Shown in pieces: positions 1-9,220 of a stretch of DNA of 38,397 bases (its first letter is position 1; each line of letters opens with the position of its first letter). This DNA is from a bacterium (GTDB lineage: Bacteria; Zhuqueibacterota; QNDG01; JAFGCO01): assembly GCA_016930535.1 (NCBI GenBank), contig JAFGGN010000072.1, forward strand, positions 1 to 38,397, read 5' to 3'. A program made the position numbers and the translations under genes. A model generated the notes under the pieces. The model saw only the letters and a program-made list of their open reading frames with translations. It searched no databases and was not told the origin of the DNA.

Positions 1-249
1 AAGACCGCAGACCGCAAAAAGCAGTAGAAGGGTATATGGGTAAATGAGTATATGGGTCCGCCCGGCCCAGCCCCATTTGAACAGCATTATCTTTGATGCT
101 TTCACTCTTCTACACTTCTACCCGTCTACTCTTCTACAAAATCTTTGCGTCCTCTGCGCCTCTGCGGTTATCTCTTCATTCAACACAGCTTTTATTCTCC
201 GTTTCTCATCCTCTCCGACCCTCCGTCTCACGTTCCGCCTCTTTAATAT
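1..249 (+). repeat. Modular word-repeat element, copy 1
   Basis: Non-coding stretch downstream of the polysaccharide cluster, made of runs of short near-identical words. Position 2-15 is a doubled AGACCGC word, and 31-57 holds TATATGGG/TAAATGAG words of period 8. Position 103-137 has CTTCTAC-type words, 141-170 has CTCTGCG-type words (period about 9) and 193-240 has CTCCGTTTCTC-type pyrimidine words. Bases 10-59 match 12444-12493 at 48 of 50 positions. The element ends in CCTCTTTAAT (238-247), three bases before the stop codon of the minus-strand glycosyltransferase. The short open frames here have no SD and are not credible genes. Confidence 0.75.
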
Positions 250-984
250 TTAATCCTGATTTTTCCGCAAAGTGAAAAGATAAAACCTGAACCGCAGCAT
301 ATCATACAGCGACCATAGTATGTCATGCGGCCGGCCAAGGGCGCCTTTGCCGGTCTCTCTGCGCCGGTATTCGGCCTTGCAGGCAAGAACGCGATATCCT
401 TTCAAGCGGGCGCGATAGATCATTTCCGGCGTGGTAAACGCCGGGCTGGTCGCAAGGGGCATGATGTCCGGAATGATGCGCCTGCGGTAAATCTGAACGA
501 AATTCATATCACGGATGCCCCGACTGAGAAAGGGGAAAAGCAGTTTCCGAATCGCCTGATTCACCACAGAAGTCAGCCTGCGCCAGAGCGTATATCCGGG
601 TGAACGTCTTCTCTCCAGAACCAGAAGATCGCACCGTATTGCCTTCTCCATCAGCGGAGCGATGTCTTCAGCCGCCAGGGCCAGATCCGCGGCATCGTGC
701 ACGACAAATTCCTTCGAAGCGACGGCCATGCCGCGCTGTATGGACAGCCCCTGGTTGAGATTGATATGATTGTCCATAACCAATACACGGGGATCGGATT
801 CGTTCATCCGCTTCAGAATTCCGGCGGAACCGTCCGTTGATCCGTCATTGACCAGAATGACCTCGAAATCTGCAAACGTCTCCGACAGCACAAGGAGGAT
901 CTTTTCCACCGTCGCTTCGATGATCGCCGCTTCGTTATAAACCGGCAGAATCAGGCTGATGCTTTCGCGCCGTTTTTTATTCAT
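250..984 (-). CDS. GT2 family glycosyltransferase (DPM1-like)
   Basis: Predicted cytoplasmic glycosyltransferase of family 2, 244 aa, about the size of soluble dolichyl-phosphate-mannose-synthase-like enzymes. The N-terminus has the GT-A nucleotide-sugar fold: LILPVYNEA (residues 11-19) and VNDGSTDGS (45-53). The usual metal-binding DAD is represented by HDAADL (96-101), a slight variant. There are no obvious membrane segments, but the basic C-terminus (RFRFYLFTLRKNQ) could touch the membrane. It is the last gene of the minus-strand cluster, 14 bp after a sugar aminotransferase. Its likely job is transfer of a cluster-made sugar to a lipid carrier or growing glycan. Donor and acceptor cannot be read from the sequence. 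Confidence 0.85.
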   Translation of the reverse strand: MNKKRRESISLILPVYNEAAIIEATVEKILLVLSETFADFEVILVNDGSTDGSAGILKRMNESDPRVLVMDNHINLNQGLSIQRGMAVASKEFVVHDAADLALAAEDIAPLMEKAIRCDLLVLERRRSPGYTLWRRLTSVVNQAIRKLLFPFLSRGIRDMNFVQIYRRRIIPDIMPLATSPAFTTPEMIYRARLKGYRVLACKAEYRRRETGKGALGRPHDILWSLYDMLRFRFYLFTLRKNQD

Positions 985-998
985 GCAGCCATATCCAT

Positions 999-2186
999 TC
1001 AGAACGAACGCTTAAAAACGGATTTGAGTACCGAGACAACCGTTTTCATTTCCCCGGATTTCAGGCCCGGGAAAATGGGGATAAAAAAGGATCTTGACGC
1101 CACGTCGCAGCAGACCGGGTACAACGTATCGGGAAGATTCCGGCCCCTGAAATACGGTTCCCTGTGAAGCGGCATAATGCCGAATCTGCAGGAAATTCCC
1201 TTTTCGGACATGACCCGGATCACGCCCGAAGGAGTAACCGGACATCCTTTCCTGATTTTAACCAGGTAAGAAGAAAAACAGGATTCCGCATAATCCGGCA
1301 CATGGGGGCATTCCAGTTCGTCCATGGAACCCAATGATTCCGTATAATACCGGGCCTGCTCGTTGCGTATACGCACCATCTCCTCCAGCTTGCCGAACTG
1401 TATCAGTCCGATGGCGGCCTGAATATCCGTCATGCGGTAATTGAAGCCGGCTACGTCATATTGCTGAAGAATCATGCCTTTGGCCCGGTGCCGTTCGAAA
1501 TCGGACACGGACGCGCCCGCGGACCGGTAAATTCTCGCTTTTTCGGCGATTTCCTCCGAATCGGTCAGCATCATCCCGCCTTCACCGGTCGTGATCATCT
1601 TGCGGGGATGAAAGCTGAATGTGGTGACCAGCCCGTGTCCGCCAAGCGGTTTGCCCCTGTACCGGGCGCCCAGGGACGTGGCCGCATCATCCACGACAAT
1701 CAGGTCATGTTTCCGGGCAACCGCTGTCAGTGAATCCAGATCCGCAGGCAGGCCGATCTGGTCCACGATCAGGAGTCCCCGGGTCCGGTGCGTAATCATG
1801 CTTTCTGCGCATTCCGGATCGATATTGAAGGTCCGTTCATCGATATCCGCAAAAACGGGAACGGCACCTGCCATGAGTACGGCGTTCGCGTCTGCCATGC
1901 AGGTAAAAACCGGAACGATGATTTCATCTCCCGGTCTGATGCCCTGGGTAAGAAACGCAAGATGGATGGCTGACGTGCAGGAATTCGTGGCCACGCCGAA
2001 TCCGGCACCTGTAAATGATGCCAATGCACGCTCGAATTCAGCCGTTTTCGGTCCCTGGCTCACCCAGCCGCTTAAAATTACTTCTTTCAGGGCCTGCCAT
2101 TCCGTTTCATCCAGCCAGGGACGCATCAGCGGGATATGGTTGAAAATGTCGTTTTGGTCCCCGTTTCTCATAACAGTCTGTCCCAT
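999..2186 (-). CDS. DegT/DnrJ/EryC1/StrS sugar aminotransferase (1)
   Basis: PLP-dependent aminotransferase acting on a keto-sugar nucleotide, 395 aa. The family signature SFHPRKMITTGEGGM places the Schiff-base lysine at K196, and VDDAATSLGA (about 165-174) carries the PLP-binding aspartate. The start at 2186 is preceded by GGAG with 4-bp spacing and overlaps the upstream acetyltransferase by 19 bp, so translational coupling is likely. It closely resembles the aminotransferase at 2848-4053: both have GWV(S/T)QGP near the N-terminus and HPRKxITTG at the lysine. The two look like paralogues that aminate different sugars or positions. Substrate is not assignable; a 4-amino sugar is a guess from the NeuD/PglD-like partner. 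Confidence 0.88.
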   Translation of the reverse strand: MGQTVMRNGDQNDIFNHIPLMRPWLDETEWQALKEVILSGWVSQGPKTAEFERALASFTGAGFGVATNSCTSAIHLAFLTQGIRPGDEIIVPVFTCMADANAVLMAGAVPVFADIDERTFNIDPECAESMITHRTRGLLIVDQIGLPADLDSLTAVARKHDLIVVDDAATSLGARYRGKPLGGHGLVTTFSFHPRKMITTGEGGMMLTDSEEIAEKARIYRSAGASVSDFERHRAKGMILQQYDVAGFNYRMTDIQAAIGLIQFGKLEEMVRIRNEQARYYTESLGSMDELECPHVPDYAESCFSSYLVKIRKGCPVTPSGVIRVMSEKGISCRFGIMPLHREPYFRGRNLPDTLYPVCCDVASRSFFIPIFPGLKSGEMKTVVSVLKSVFKRSF

Positions 2187-2851
2187 AGTTCTCCGGCGCC
2201 GATTTTCCGGACGATACGGGCAGGCACCCCGTATGCCAGCACATAATCCGGCAAATCCTGAACAACCACGGCTCCTGCGCCTACCACCGAATTTTTCCCG
2301 ATCCGTATTCGCGGAGCGATGGTCACACCGGTCGAAATAAAGGCGCCTTCATGAATATGCACCCTGCCGCCCATGGAACAACCGGGACCCAGTGCTGCAA
2401 AATCATGAATTTCGCAGTCATGCTCCACGATGCACCCGTTGTTCAGAATCACATGATTGCCGATCCGGGCATCCGAACCCACGAACGTCTGCGCAAAAAT
2501 CATGTTCCCGTGCCCGATTGTTGCGGAAGAAAAAATTACGGCGGACGGATGAACGGCATTGGCATAATTCGCCTCAGGAAGATTCAGACGTTCCATGAGC
2601 CGGCAGCGGGTTTCATTGTTGCCTATACTGAGAACGATCTCATGTGTTCCCCCGTATTCAGCGGCCGTCCCGACGGTTCCCAGCACCGGAAGTCCCCGGA
2701 CCGGATGACCCGGCAGCGATGGATCATCATCCAGAAAACCGGTCACTGCCCTGCCCCGGGCCAGAAGCACATCCAGCACCACACGGCCCTGCGATCCGGC
2801 ACCGATCAGAAGCACCGGTTTTTCATATTTTTTTTTATTCATCGGCTTCAT
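2168..2851 (-). CDS. NeuD/PglD-family sugar O/N-acetyltransferase
   Basis: Acetyl-CoA-dependent acyltransferase of the sialic-acid O-acetyltransferase (NeuD) / PglD type, 227 aa. The N-terminal part is a small Rossmann-like domain (LLIGAGSQGRVVLDV, residues 14-28). A left-handed beta-helix of hexapeptide repeats follows from about residue 100 (AVIFSSATIGHGNMIF, then GNHVILNNGCIVEHDCEI). H144 in the VEHD motif matches the catalytic histidine of PglD-type enzymes. The ATG at 2851 overlaps the stop of the upstream aminotransferase as ATGA, so the two are coupled. The neighbours suggest it acetylates the amino group made by one of the flanking aminotransferases, as in N-acetylated 4-amino-sugar pathways. 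The exact product is inference. Confidence 0.86.
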   Translation of the reverse strand: MKPMNKKKYEKPVLLIGAGSQGRVVLDVLLARGRAVTGFLDDDPSLPGHPVRGLPVLGTVGTAAEYGGTHEIVLSIGNNETRCRLMERLNLPEANYANAVHPSAVIFSSATIGHGNMIFAQTFVGSDARIGNHVILNNGCIVEHDCEIHDFAALGPGCSMGGRVHIHEGAFISTGVTIAPRIRIGKNSVVGAGAVVVQDLPDYVLAYGVPARIVRKIGAGELWDRLL

Positions 2852-4053
2852 GCACCTGTTCCCGCTTTTTGTACTGTTTCCGCGATTCTCCGTATATCCC
2901 CATCTGTAAGACCGACAAAAAACGGCAGAAGAATGACGCGGTCTCTCGCATTTTCACTTTCCGGCAGGACCGGCGCGATATCCGCATAGGCCCCTTCGGA
3001 ATGGGCATTCATGATACCCGGTCTTGTCGCGATCCGGTGATCCAGCATCAGCTGCATGAGCGCATCCCGGGTCACCGGGGCGTTCTCCAGAATCCGTACA
3101 GGGTAGCTCTGCCAGTTGGTCCTGCACCACGCGGGTTCAGACGGTGTTCTGAGCCACTGAACCGGCGCCAGAGCCTGTCTGTACCTGTTTTCGATCCGCC
3201 TTCTTTCCTTTATGATGAACGGCAGTTTGTTCAGCTGTTCAATGCCCATGGCAGCCTGAATATCCGTCATGCGGTAATTGAAACCCACAACCGGGTAGGA
3301 TTCGAACAGGATTTTTCCCGATTCATGGCGCTGCCGGTCGGAAATGCTCATGCCGTGCTGACGCAGCAGACGGAAGTTCCTGTCGTAATCAGCGGAATTC
3401 GTGGTCAGCATGCCGCCGTCCCCTGTGGTGATGACCTTGCGGGGATGAAACGAGAAACAGGCGATGTCGCCATGCGGAGCACCGATTCTCTCCCATGTTT
3501 TGCCGTCCCCGGTGATTTCGCATCCGATCGCGCAGGCGGCGTCTTCGACCACTGGAAGGCCATGCTTCCGTGCCATTTCGACGATTTTCCGAATTTCACA
3601 TGGCATGCCCATCTGATGCACGGGGAGCACCGCGCTGACCGGACGTCCCGTGGGGCCATAAACAAGCCGGTCTTCGTGCATGTGGCAATTATTTTCAAGG
3701 CAGGTCCGGAGGGCAGGGACAGATATGTTGTACGTATCCGGATCGATATCCACGAACAACGGCTCGGCACCGCAGTACCGCACTGCATTCGCGGTGGCAA
3801 TAAAAGAATGCGATACGGTGATCACATGCGTGCCTGCGGATGCACCCACGGTCAGCAGTGCCAGATGCAGGGCCGTGGTACAGCTGGACACCGCGCATGC
3901 GAATTCCGAACCGACATAACCGGCAAAGCGGCGCTCGAATTCGGCCACACGGGGCCCCTGTGTCACCCAGCCCGACCGGATGACCTCTCCGGCGGCCAGG
4001 CACTCTTCTGGTCCAAGATACGGTTTCGCCACGGGGATGTCTTTTTCATTCAT
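2848..4053 (-). CDS. DegT/DnrJ/EryC1/StrS sugar aminotransferase (2)
   Basis: PLP-dependent sugar aminotransferase, 401 aa from the chosen start. The frame is open to an ATG at 4113, but the ATG at 4053 overlaps the upstream gene's stop as ATGA and gives the usual N-terminus (IPVAKPYLGPEE). The catalytic lysine is K206 in SFHPRKVITTGDGGM, and VVEDAACAIG (about 168-177) binds the cofactor. An insertion of about 15 residues around ENNCHMHEDRLVYGPTGRP separates it from its neighbour at 999-2186. It lies directly after an SDR dehydratase/epimerase and before a NeuD/PglD-like acetyltransferase. This dehydratase-aminotransferase-acetyltransferase order is that of bacillosamine-type and legionaminic-acid-type pathways. 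The specific sugar is not proven. Confidence 0.87.
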   Translation of the reverse strand: MNEKDIPVAKPYLGPEECLAAGEVIRSGWVTQGPRVAEFERRFAGYVGSEFACAVSSCTTALHLALLTVGASAGTHVITVSHSFIATANAVRYCGAEPLFVDIDPDTYNISVPALRTCLENNCHMHEDRLVYGPTGRPVSAVLPVHQMGMPCEIRKIVEMARKHGLPVVEDAACAIGCEITGDGKTWERIGAPHGDIACFSFHPRKVITTGDGGMLTTNSADYDRNFRLLRQHGMSISDRQRHESGKILFESYPVVGFNYRMTDIQAAMGIEQLNKLPFIIKERRRIENRYRQALAPVQWLRTPSEPAWCRTNWQSYPVRILENAPVTRDALMQLMLDHRIATRPGIMNAHSEGAYADIAPVLPESENARDRVILLPFFVGLTDGDIRRIAETVQKAGTGA

Positions 4054-5042
4054 TCCCAATTCCGGCCCGTTTCCTTCCGGATCATGGCCCGGACATTTTG
4101 TGACCGGAACCATTCAACCGTCCGTTTCAATCCCTCGTCGAAATCCACCCGGGGCCGGTAACCGATACATTCACGCGCATGCGACGCATCTGCAAAAAGC
4201 CGTGTGACATCCCCGGGCCTTTTCTCCTGAAACTCGATGGTTCCGCTTCCGGCCAGTTTCAGAATTTTCCTGGCTATATCGATTATTTTGTATTCGTTCC
4301 CGCATCCGAGATTGATGGTTTCACCGATGACGTCACCGCTCTCGCATACCCGGACGATACCGTCTGCAATATCGGTTACATAGGACAGGTCCCGGGTCTG
4401 CTTTCCATCCCCAAAAATAAGAATGGGAAGTCCGTTCAGAGCCCTGACAATCGATTTGGGGATAAACTCGCCGGCGTCCCCCTCATAATGGGACCGCGGC
4501 CCGAATGTATTGAACGGACGCACAATGACCGTGGGGAACCGGTAGGTGGACCAGCAGGCACGCGTATATGTATCACCCGCCAGCTTGGATGCGCCGTATA
4601 TTGTATGCGGAAATGTCCGGTGATTCTCGTTCTGAGGCACCTGGACGGCCGTACCGTACACCTCGGACGAAGAGATCTGTATGAATTTTTTAATTCCATG
4701 TTCACGCGCGGCCTCCAGAAGCAGCAATGCGCCCTCCGCATTCAGCCGGTGATTCTGAAACGGATACCTGATGGAGTGCCGCACACCCAGGGTGGCCATG
4801 TTGATGACCCTGTCACATGCCTGCATCAGTTCACCGACAAGCCGGCGGTTGAGTATGGATCCCCTGACGAACTGAAAAGCAGAATTGCCGGAATGATGCC
4901 TGATGTTGGACATCCGGCCGTTCGCCAGATTGTCGATGACCGTCACCCTGCAGCCGGTTTCCAGCAGGCGGTCGACCACGTGCGAACCGATGAATCCGGC
5001 CCCGCCGGTGACCAGTACATGATTTATGCCTCGTTCACCCAT
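4050..5042 (-). CDS. Extended SDR NAD-dependent sugar epimerase/dehydratase
   Basis: Extended short-chain dehydrogenase/reductase acting on a nucleotide sugar, 330 aa. The Rossmann glycine motif VTGGAGFIG is at residues 11-19, SSSEVYG at 124-130, and the catalytic YxxxK is Y149-K153 (YGASK). RPFNTFGPRS and FGDGKQTRDLSYV are typical of the dTDP-glucose 4,6-dehydratase / UDP-sugar 4,6-dehydratase or epimerase branch. The frame is open to 5156, but that region overlaps the upstream gene and lacks the fold. The ATG at 5042 has an upstream AAAGGA (spacing about 11) and starts just before the first beta strand; 5054 is an alternative. It probably makes the keto-sugar used by the adjacent aminotransferase, as in LegB-type enzymes. 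Confidence 0.85.
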   Translation of the reverse strand: MGERGINHVLVTGGAGFIGSHVVDRLLETGCRVTVIDNLANGRMSNIRHHSGNSAFQFVRGSILNRRLVGELMQACDRVINMATLGVRHSIRYPFQNHRLNAEGALLLLEAAREHGIKKFIQISSSEVYGTAVQVPQNENHRTFPHTIYGASKLAGDTYTRACWSTYRFPTVIVRPFNTFGPRSHYEGDAGEFIPKSIVRALNGLPILIFGDGKQTRDLSYVTDIADGIVRVCESGDVIGETINLGCGNEYKIIDIARKILKLAGSGTIEFQEKRPGDVTRLFADASHARECIGYRPRVDFDEGLKRTVEWFRSQNVRAMIRKETGRNWE

Positions 5043-5100
5043 ATCAAACTGCATCCTTTCGATGCTCCGGTCAGCCGTACCGGTTGCGGCCCGGGACCGC

Positions 5101-6570
5101 TCATACTGTATGGCCATCGGCCGCGGAATTTTTATGCAGCAATAAAAACAGTGCAAGAGCTGTCACGGCCAGCACAGCCGTCTGGAACCAGTATGAAAAA
5201 TCCGACATGGTCCACCCGATACTCATGAACAGTTTCTGCCACGGCTGGCTCAGATAATCGGTTCCTGCCGGTATTTCAGGCGTGTTGACCAATATCCACA
5301 TTTTGGAATACAGAAGGGATAATCCGCCCAGGACAAACAGGACCGGCCGGGTGAGTCTCGAATCCACAGCCATGACCGTCAGCACGACAAACAGGGAGTA
5401 AAAATGGATCAGCTGCCGGGATTCCGGATTGATGCTCATGAACAGCGCAATCAGGATAACGACGGACAGCCCCGTTCCGTATTCCCGGATTTTTTGAACA
5501 ACCAGGCGGAAATGAATCATGGTCAGCATCAGGAAGGGGCCGTAATAGACCATGTGGGCCACAAGAAAAATACCGGGTTTTCTGTTGCCCAGGTAAACCA
5601 GATTTTTGAGCCAGACTTTGAGCAGTGTGCTGTAGCTCCAGACCGATCCGGATGCAAAATTCCGGTCATAAAACAGGACCAGGGCCGTCAGCAGAACAAA
5701 AAGCGCCATTCCGCACAGCACCGAAGGATGCCGCAATGCCGCTGCAAGCGGCCCGGGTTTGTACAATCCCGGATTCTGCAGTACCGGGCGCATCGAAAAA
5801 TAAACGTAACCGGACATGAATATCATGCTCACGGGAAGCAGTGCCATTGTCATGCCGGACCCGAGCCAGGACCACCCGGTATGGCAGCAGTACATACAGG
5901 CCGCAGCCAGGCCGAGAATGATTCCCAGACTCAGCCAGTGCGCCGCTTTTTTTGCCTGAGCCGCGTCGTGAATATTATTCCGCCAGACCAGGAGCGGAAA
6001 CAGAACAAGGAAGAAATTGGGCCATGTAAAAAATCCGAGTCCCAGGATGAGCAGCATCAGGCCCCGCCGTTTTGAAAAATACGCCTCGCACATCCAGATG
6101 CCGAGGGCGAATGCCGTCATATCCGTCAGCACCGGAATAAAAAAATTGAATTTCAGTACACAAAAATTGATAAAAAGACCGATAAAGCCCATCCACTTTC
6201 CCTTTTCCGAAATACCGAGTACGATGGCGGTCCTTTCCCATCCCCACAATCCCAGCAGAATCATGATTGCATTGACGATTTGAAATCCCCGGATCACATG
6301 GATCGTGTCGAGGGGGCTGCCCGACAGCTTGAGAACCAGAAGAACCAGGCTGCCCGGCAGAATCCGGCGTACATAATAATCCGACAGCCCCTGCCTGAAC
6401 ACGGTGCCGTGAAAATCCATCACGGTTTTGCCATAGACATTTCCATCCCAGCCCAATCCGTTACGGACCGGCACCAGCTCATTGAGGGACATGGCAATGA
6501 CCGTGCCCAGTGCCAGAAGAAAAACGAGAATCCCCACCCGAAACAGCCGGTGAACACAGGAGCTTTCCAT
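5101..6570 (-). CDS. Polytopic membrane protein, GT-C glycosyltransferase-like
   Basis: Integral membrane protein of 489 aa with about ten or more hydrophobic helices, the first at residues 12-29. An acidic residue follows the first helix in the periplasmic loop (NGLGWDGNVYG, D42). That arrangement is typical of GT-C lipid-linked-sugar glycosyltransferases, which carry the catalytic acid there. I cannot assign a CAZy family. A glycan polymerase is an alternative, since the window has no clear Wzx or Wzy. It follows an aminotransferase by 27 bp and runs into the upstream end of the SDR frame. It likely adds or polymerises sugars on undecaprenyl-linked intermediates outside the cytoplasmic membrane. 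Confidence 0.6.
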   Translation of the reverse strand: MESSCVHRLFRVGILVFLLALGTVIAMSLNELVPVRNGLGWDGNVYGKTVMDFHGTVFRQGLSDYYVRRILPGSLVLLVLKLSGSPLDTIHVIRGFQIVNAIMILLGLWGWERTAIVLGISEKGKWMGFIGLFINFCVLKFNFFIPVLTDMTAFALGIWMCEAYFSKRRGLMLLILGLGFFTWPNFFLVLFPLLVWRNNIHDAAQAKKAAHWLSLGIILGLAAACMYCCHTGWSWLGSGMTMALLPVSMIFMSGYVYFSMRPVLQNPGLYKPGPLAAALRHPSVLCGMALFVLLTALVLFYDRNFASGSVWSYSTLLKVWLKNLVYLGNRKPGIFLVAHMVYYGPFLMLTMIHFRLVVQKIREYGTGLSVVILIALFMSINPESRQLIHFYSLFVVLTVMAVDSRLTRPVLFVLGGLSLLYSKMWILVNTPEIPAGTDYLSQPWQKLFMSIGWTMSDFSYWFQTAVLAVTALALFLLLHKNSAADGHTV

Positions 6571-6597
6571 TTCTCCCTCCCCTGTTGAGAGGATCTG

Positions 6598-7698
6598 TCA
6601 AAAAAACGACCGAATCATTTCACATACATACGTGATCTCATCGTCTTTCAGTTGTTCGGACATGGGCAGCGAAAGAATCTCGCATGCAGCCTGTTCGGCA
6701 GCCGGAAAATCTCCCGCCTGATGATGCAGAAAGTCATAAGCTGGCTGCAGATGACACGGAACCGGATAATGCAGCCCTGTGGCGACACCTTTCGATTTCA
6801 GATAAGCGGCCAGATCGTCCCTGGCGGCCGTACGGATGACAAACAGATGATAAACATGTCTGCAATCCGGCTTATCACGGGGCAGCTGTACGGACACGCA
6901 ATGTTCGAGCAGCCGGCGGTACAGCGCGGCCGCAGCGCGGCGTCTTTGTGTCCACGCTTCCAGGTGAGACAGTTTCACATGCAGAATGGCCCCTTGCAAA
7001 CCCGTCATTCTGTAATTATGTCCCACGAACTCATGATGATATTTCCGGGCCATGCCGTGGTCACGGAACTGCCGCAGCGATCCGGCCAGGTGCGCATCAT
7101 TGGTGAGAACGGCGCCGCCTTCACCATAAGCACCCAGATTCTTTCCCGGATAAAAACTGAAGCATCCGCAATGTCCGAGAGCACCCACGGATTTCCCCTG
7201 ATACTCGGCCAGATGGGCCTGTGCGCAGTCTTCAATCACTTTCAGCCGGTATTTTGCAGCGATATCCAGAATTCCATTCATATCCGCCGGCTGGCCGTAC
7301 AGATGAACCGGCACAATGGCGGCTGTCCGTTCCGTAACCGCGGATTCGATCCGGGAAGTATCCATATTGAAATCCCCGGGACTGCAATCCACGAAAACCG
7401 GGATCGCACCGCACAGGCTTACGGCTTCGGGCGTGGCAAAGAACGTATTGGCCGGAACAATGACCTCGTCCCCGGGACCGATGCCATGGACCATGAACGC
7501 CGCATGAAGCGCGGCTGTACCGGAATTCACGGCCACGCAATGGACGGCCCGATGCATTTCCGCAAACGCTTTCTCAAATTCTTCAACAAAGGGCCCTCCG
7601 GTGAAAGCGCAGCTGTGAAGCACCGCCTGCACAGCCTCGTCCACTTCATCTTTTATGGACAGATACTGGGCCTTCAGATCCAGAAATGGAACGTCCAT
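6598..7698 (-). CDS. DegT/DnrJ/EryC1/StrS sugar aminotransferase (3), WbpE-like
   Basis: PLP-dependent sugar aminotransferase, 366 aa. The N-terminus VPFLDLKAQYLSIKDEVD and the lysine motif FSFYPGKNLGAYGEGG (K186) are typical of the 3-aminotransferase branch that includes WbpE, FdtB and QdtB. VIEDCAQAH (about 154-162) supplies the PLP aspartate. It is clearly different from the two HPRK-type paralogues further along. It lies 6 bp after a WbpD-like acetyltransferase, which in turn overlaps a Gfo/Idh/MocA oxidoreductase. That WbpB-WbpD-WbpE triad would convert a UDP-sugar uronate to a 3-acetamido derivative. The C6 dehydrogenase (WbpA) is not in the window, so the pathway is inferred. Confidence 0.88.
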   Translation of the reverse strand: MDVPFLDLKAQYLSIKDEVDEAVQAVLHSCAFTGGPFVEEFEKAFAEMHRAVHCVAVNSGTAALHAAFMVHGIGPGDEVIVPANTFFATPEAVSLCGAIPVFVDCSPGDFNMDTSRIESAVTERTAAIVPVHLYGQPADMNGILDIAAKYRLKVIEDCAQAHLAEYQGKSVGALGHCGCFSFYPGKNLGAYGEGGAVLTNDAHLAGSLRQFRDHGMARKYHHEFVGHNYRMTGLQGAILHVKLSHLEAWTQRRRAAAALYRRLLEHCVSVQLPRDKPDCRHVYHLFVIRTAARDDLAAYLKSKGVATGLHYPVPCHLQPAYDFLHHQAGDFPAAEQAACEILSLPMSEQLKDDEITYVCEMIRSFF

Positions 7699-7704
7699 GA
7701 TTCC

Positions 7705-8175
7705 TCAGACTTTATTCATGACCCTGGCCGGAACACCGGTCACCACAGTGTTCGGGGGCACATCCCTGGTCACCACGGCTCCTGCACCCACAGTGGCCTT
7801 TTCCCCGACCGTGATACCGCATAAAATGGTGACGCCCGATCCGATGGAGGCGCCTTTTTTAATCCGTGTGGGAACGCATGTCCAGTCCTGATCCGATTGA
7901 AGCGATCCGTCCGCATTCGTTGCACGGGGAAATTTGTCATTGATGAAGGTGACATTGTGCCCGATAAAAACACCGTCCTCGATGGTCACGCCCTCGCAGA
8001 TGAAAGTATGGGAGGATATTTTACAGTCCGCACCGATTTTTACACCTTTCTGCACCTCGACGAAAGCACCGATACGCGTCCTGTCCCCGATTTCACAGCC
8101 GTATAAATTGACAAATGCATAGATCTGAACATCCCTGCCCAACCGGACATCATCCGCAATCACACAGTATTTCAT
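7705..8175 (-). CDS. Hexapeptide-repeat sugar N-acetyltransferase, WbpD-like
   Basis: Left-handed beta-helix acetyltransferase of 156 aa, made almost entirely of hexapeptide repeats (for example IGDRTRIGAFVEVQKGVKIG and IEDGVFIGHNVTFIND). The motif HNVTFINDKFPR is usual in WbpD/FdtC-type enzymes that acetylate a 3-amino-sugar nucleotide with acetyl-CoA. The C-terminal GVTILCGITVGEKATVGAGAVVTRDVPPN is the canonical family ending. Its ATG at 8175 overlaps the upstream oxidoreductase stop as ATGA, and the aminotransferase that would supply the amino sugar follows 6 bp later. An internal stretch (ATNADGSLQSDQDWTCVPT) forms the loop out of the helix seen in this family. The role as third enzyme of a WbpB/E/D module is inferred from context. 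Confidence 0.87.
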   Translation of the reverse strand: MKYCVIADDVRLGRDVQIYAFVNLYGCEIGDRTRIGAFVEVQKGVKIGADCKISSHTFICEGVTIEDGVFIGHNVTFINDKFPRATNADGSLQSDQDWTCVPTRIKKGASIGSGVTILCGITVGEKATVGAGAVVTRDVPPNTVVTGVPARVMNKV

Positions 8176-9197
8176 ACCTTTCCCCCGGTTTCGAAATCGA
8201 TCAGCATGCCGTTCTGCTGAATCGATCGGTTCGACAATTCGAGAATTTGAACCACACGCAATCCGGCCCTCCCGTCATTAACCGGAGTTTCTTTATCCCG
8301 AATGCACTGAACCAGATAACCGATTTCCTTTTTCAGGGCCTCGGTCCGGTCCAGCACCGGAGCAAGCATGTCACCGATCCGATAATCCACCATGGCTTCA
8401 TAGGCGCCTTCTTTTGTCTGAACCTGCACACCGGTATCGTAAATTTTCACTTTTTCATCGGCTTTGAGATCATCCCAGACCAGCATTTTTCTGTCCCCTG
8501 CGAGCAGGGTTCTGCGAACCTTGACAGGCGACAGCCAGTTGACATTGAAATGGGCGATGAAATTGTTGTCAAACTGCAGCGTAAGATAGGCCACGTCCTG
8601 GAGATGCCGGCCGAAATGCCCGGCGCCGAAAGCGGATACGGCACAGGGACTTTTACCGTTCAGAATATAATCCATGATCGATATATCATGAGGTGCCAGG
8701 TCCCAGATCACGTTCACATCATGCTGAAACAGCCCCAGGTTCACACGTACCGAATCGTAGTATAACAATTCTCCCAGCGTGCCGTCGTCGACCAGGGATT
8801 TGATTTTACGAACCGCGCCCGTAAAAAGAAACGTATGATCCACCATGATCAGGCATTGATTTTTATGGGCGATTCCGATCAGGATCTCGGCTTCCTCCAC
8901 TGTGGAAGTGAACGGTTTTTCAATAAATATATGTTTCCCCTTTTCGAGCGCCTGTTTTGCCAGCCCGAAGTGCGAGAACACGGGTGTGGTAATACACACA
9001 AGATCGATGTCCCCGTTGTTAAAAACTTCATCTGCGTTTTCCGAAACCCGGACATGCGGATACGACTGGCCCGCAAGATGCAGTCTTCCGGGATCCTTAT
9101 CGACAATAACGGCCAGATCGATCTCCGGGTGCGCATTGAGGTTTCGTACAACATTGGGGCCCCAGTAGCCGTAACCAATCACGCCTGTTCCGATCAT
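8172..9197 (-). CDS. Gfo/Idh/MocA-family sugar-nucleotide oxidoreductase, WbpB-like
   Basis: NAD(P)-dependent dehydrogenase of 341 aa. The Rossmann motif GVIGYGYWGPN lies at residues 5-15, and the family signature EKP is at 93-95 (HIFIEKPFT). VDHTFLFTGAVRKIKSLVD begins the C-terminal alpha/beta domain that binds the sugar. In polysaccharide clusters such proteins oxidise C3 of UDP-sugar uronates (WbpB/WlbA), and the downstream acetyltransferase and aminotransferase fit that role. The start at 9197 follows the upstream membrane protein by 23 bp. A variant N-terminus (MIGTGVIGYG) is two residues longer than many homologues; nothing else is unusual. Confidence 0.87.
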   Translation of the reverse strand: MIGTGVIGYGYWGPNVVRNLNAHPEIDLAVIVDKDPGRLHLAGQSYPHVRVSENADEVFNNGDIDLVCITTPVFSHFGLAKQALEKGKHIFIEKPFTSTVEEAEILIGIAHKNQCLIMVDHTFLFTGAVRKIKSLVDDGTLGELLYYDSVRVNLGLFQHDVNVIWDLAPHDISIMDYILNGKSPCAVSAFGAGHFGRHLQDVAYLTLQFDNNFIAHFNVNWLSPVKVRRTLLAGDRKMLVWDDLKADEKVKIYDTGVQVQTKEGAYEAMVDYRIGDMLAPVLDRTEALKKEIGYLVQCIRDKETPVNDGRAGLRVVQILELSNRSIQQNGMLIDFETGGKV

Positions 9198-9220
9198 ACC
9201 CCGTTTTTCTCCTTTGCTCT

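Noticed and set aside
44..275. Short plus-strand frames in the first gap
   Set aside because: They are translations of the word-repeat arrays, without SD or recognisable protein features.
2644..4161. 505-codon plus-strand frame opposite the aminotransferase genes
   Set aside because: It lies antisense to well-supported genes, spans a gene junction and has no domain; a shadow of G+C-rich codon use.
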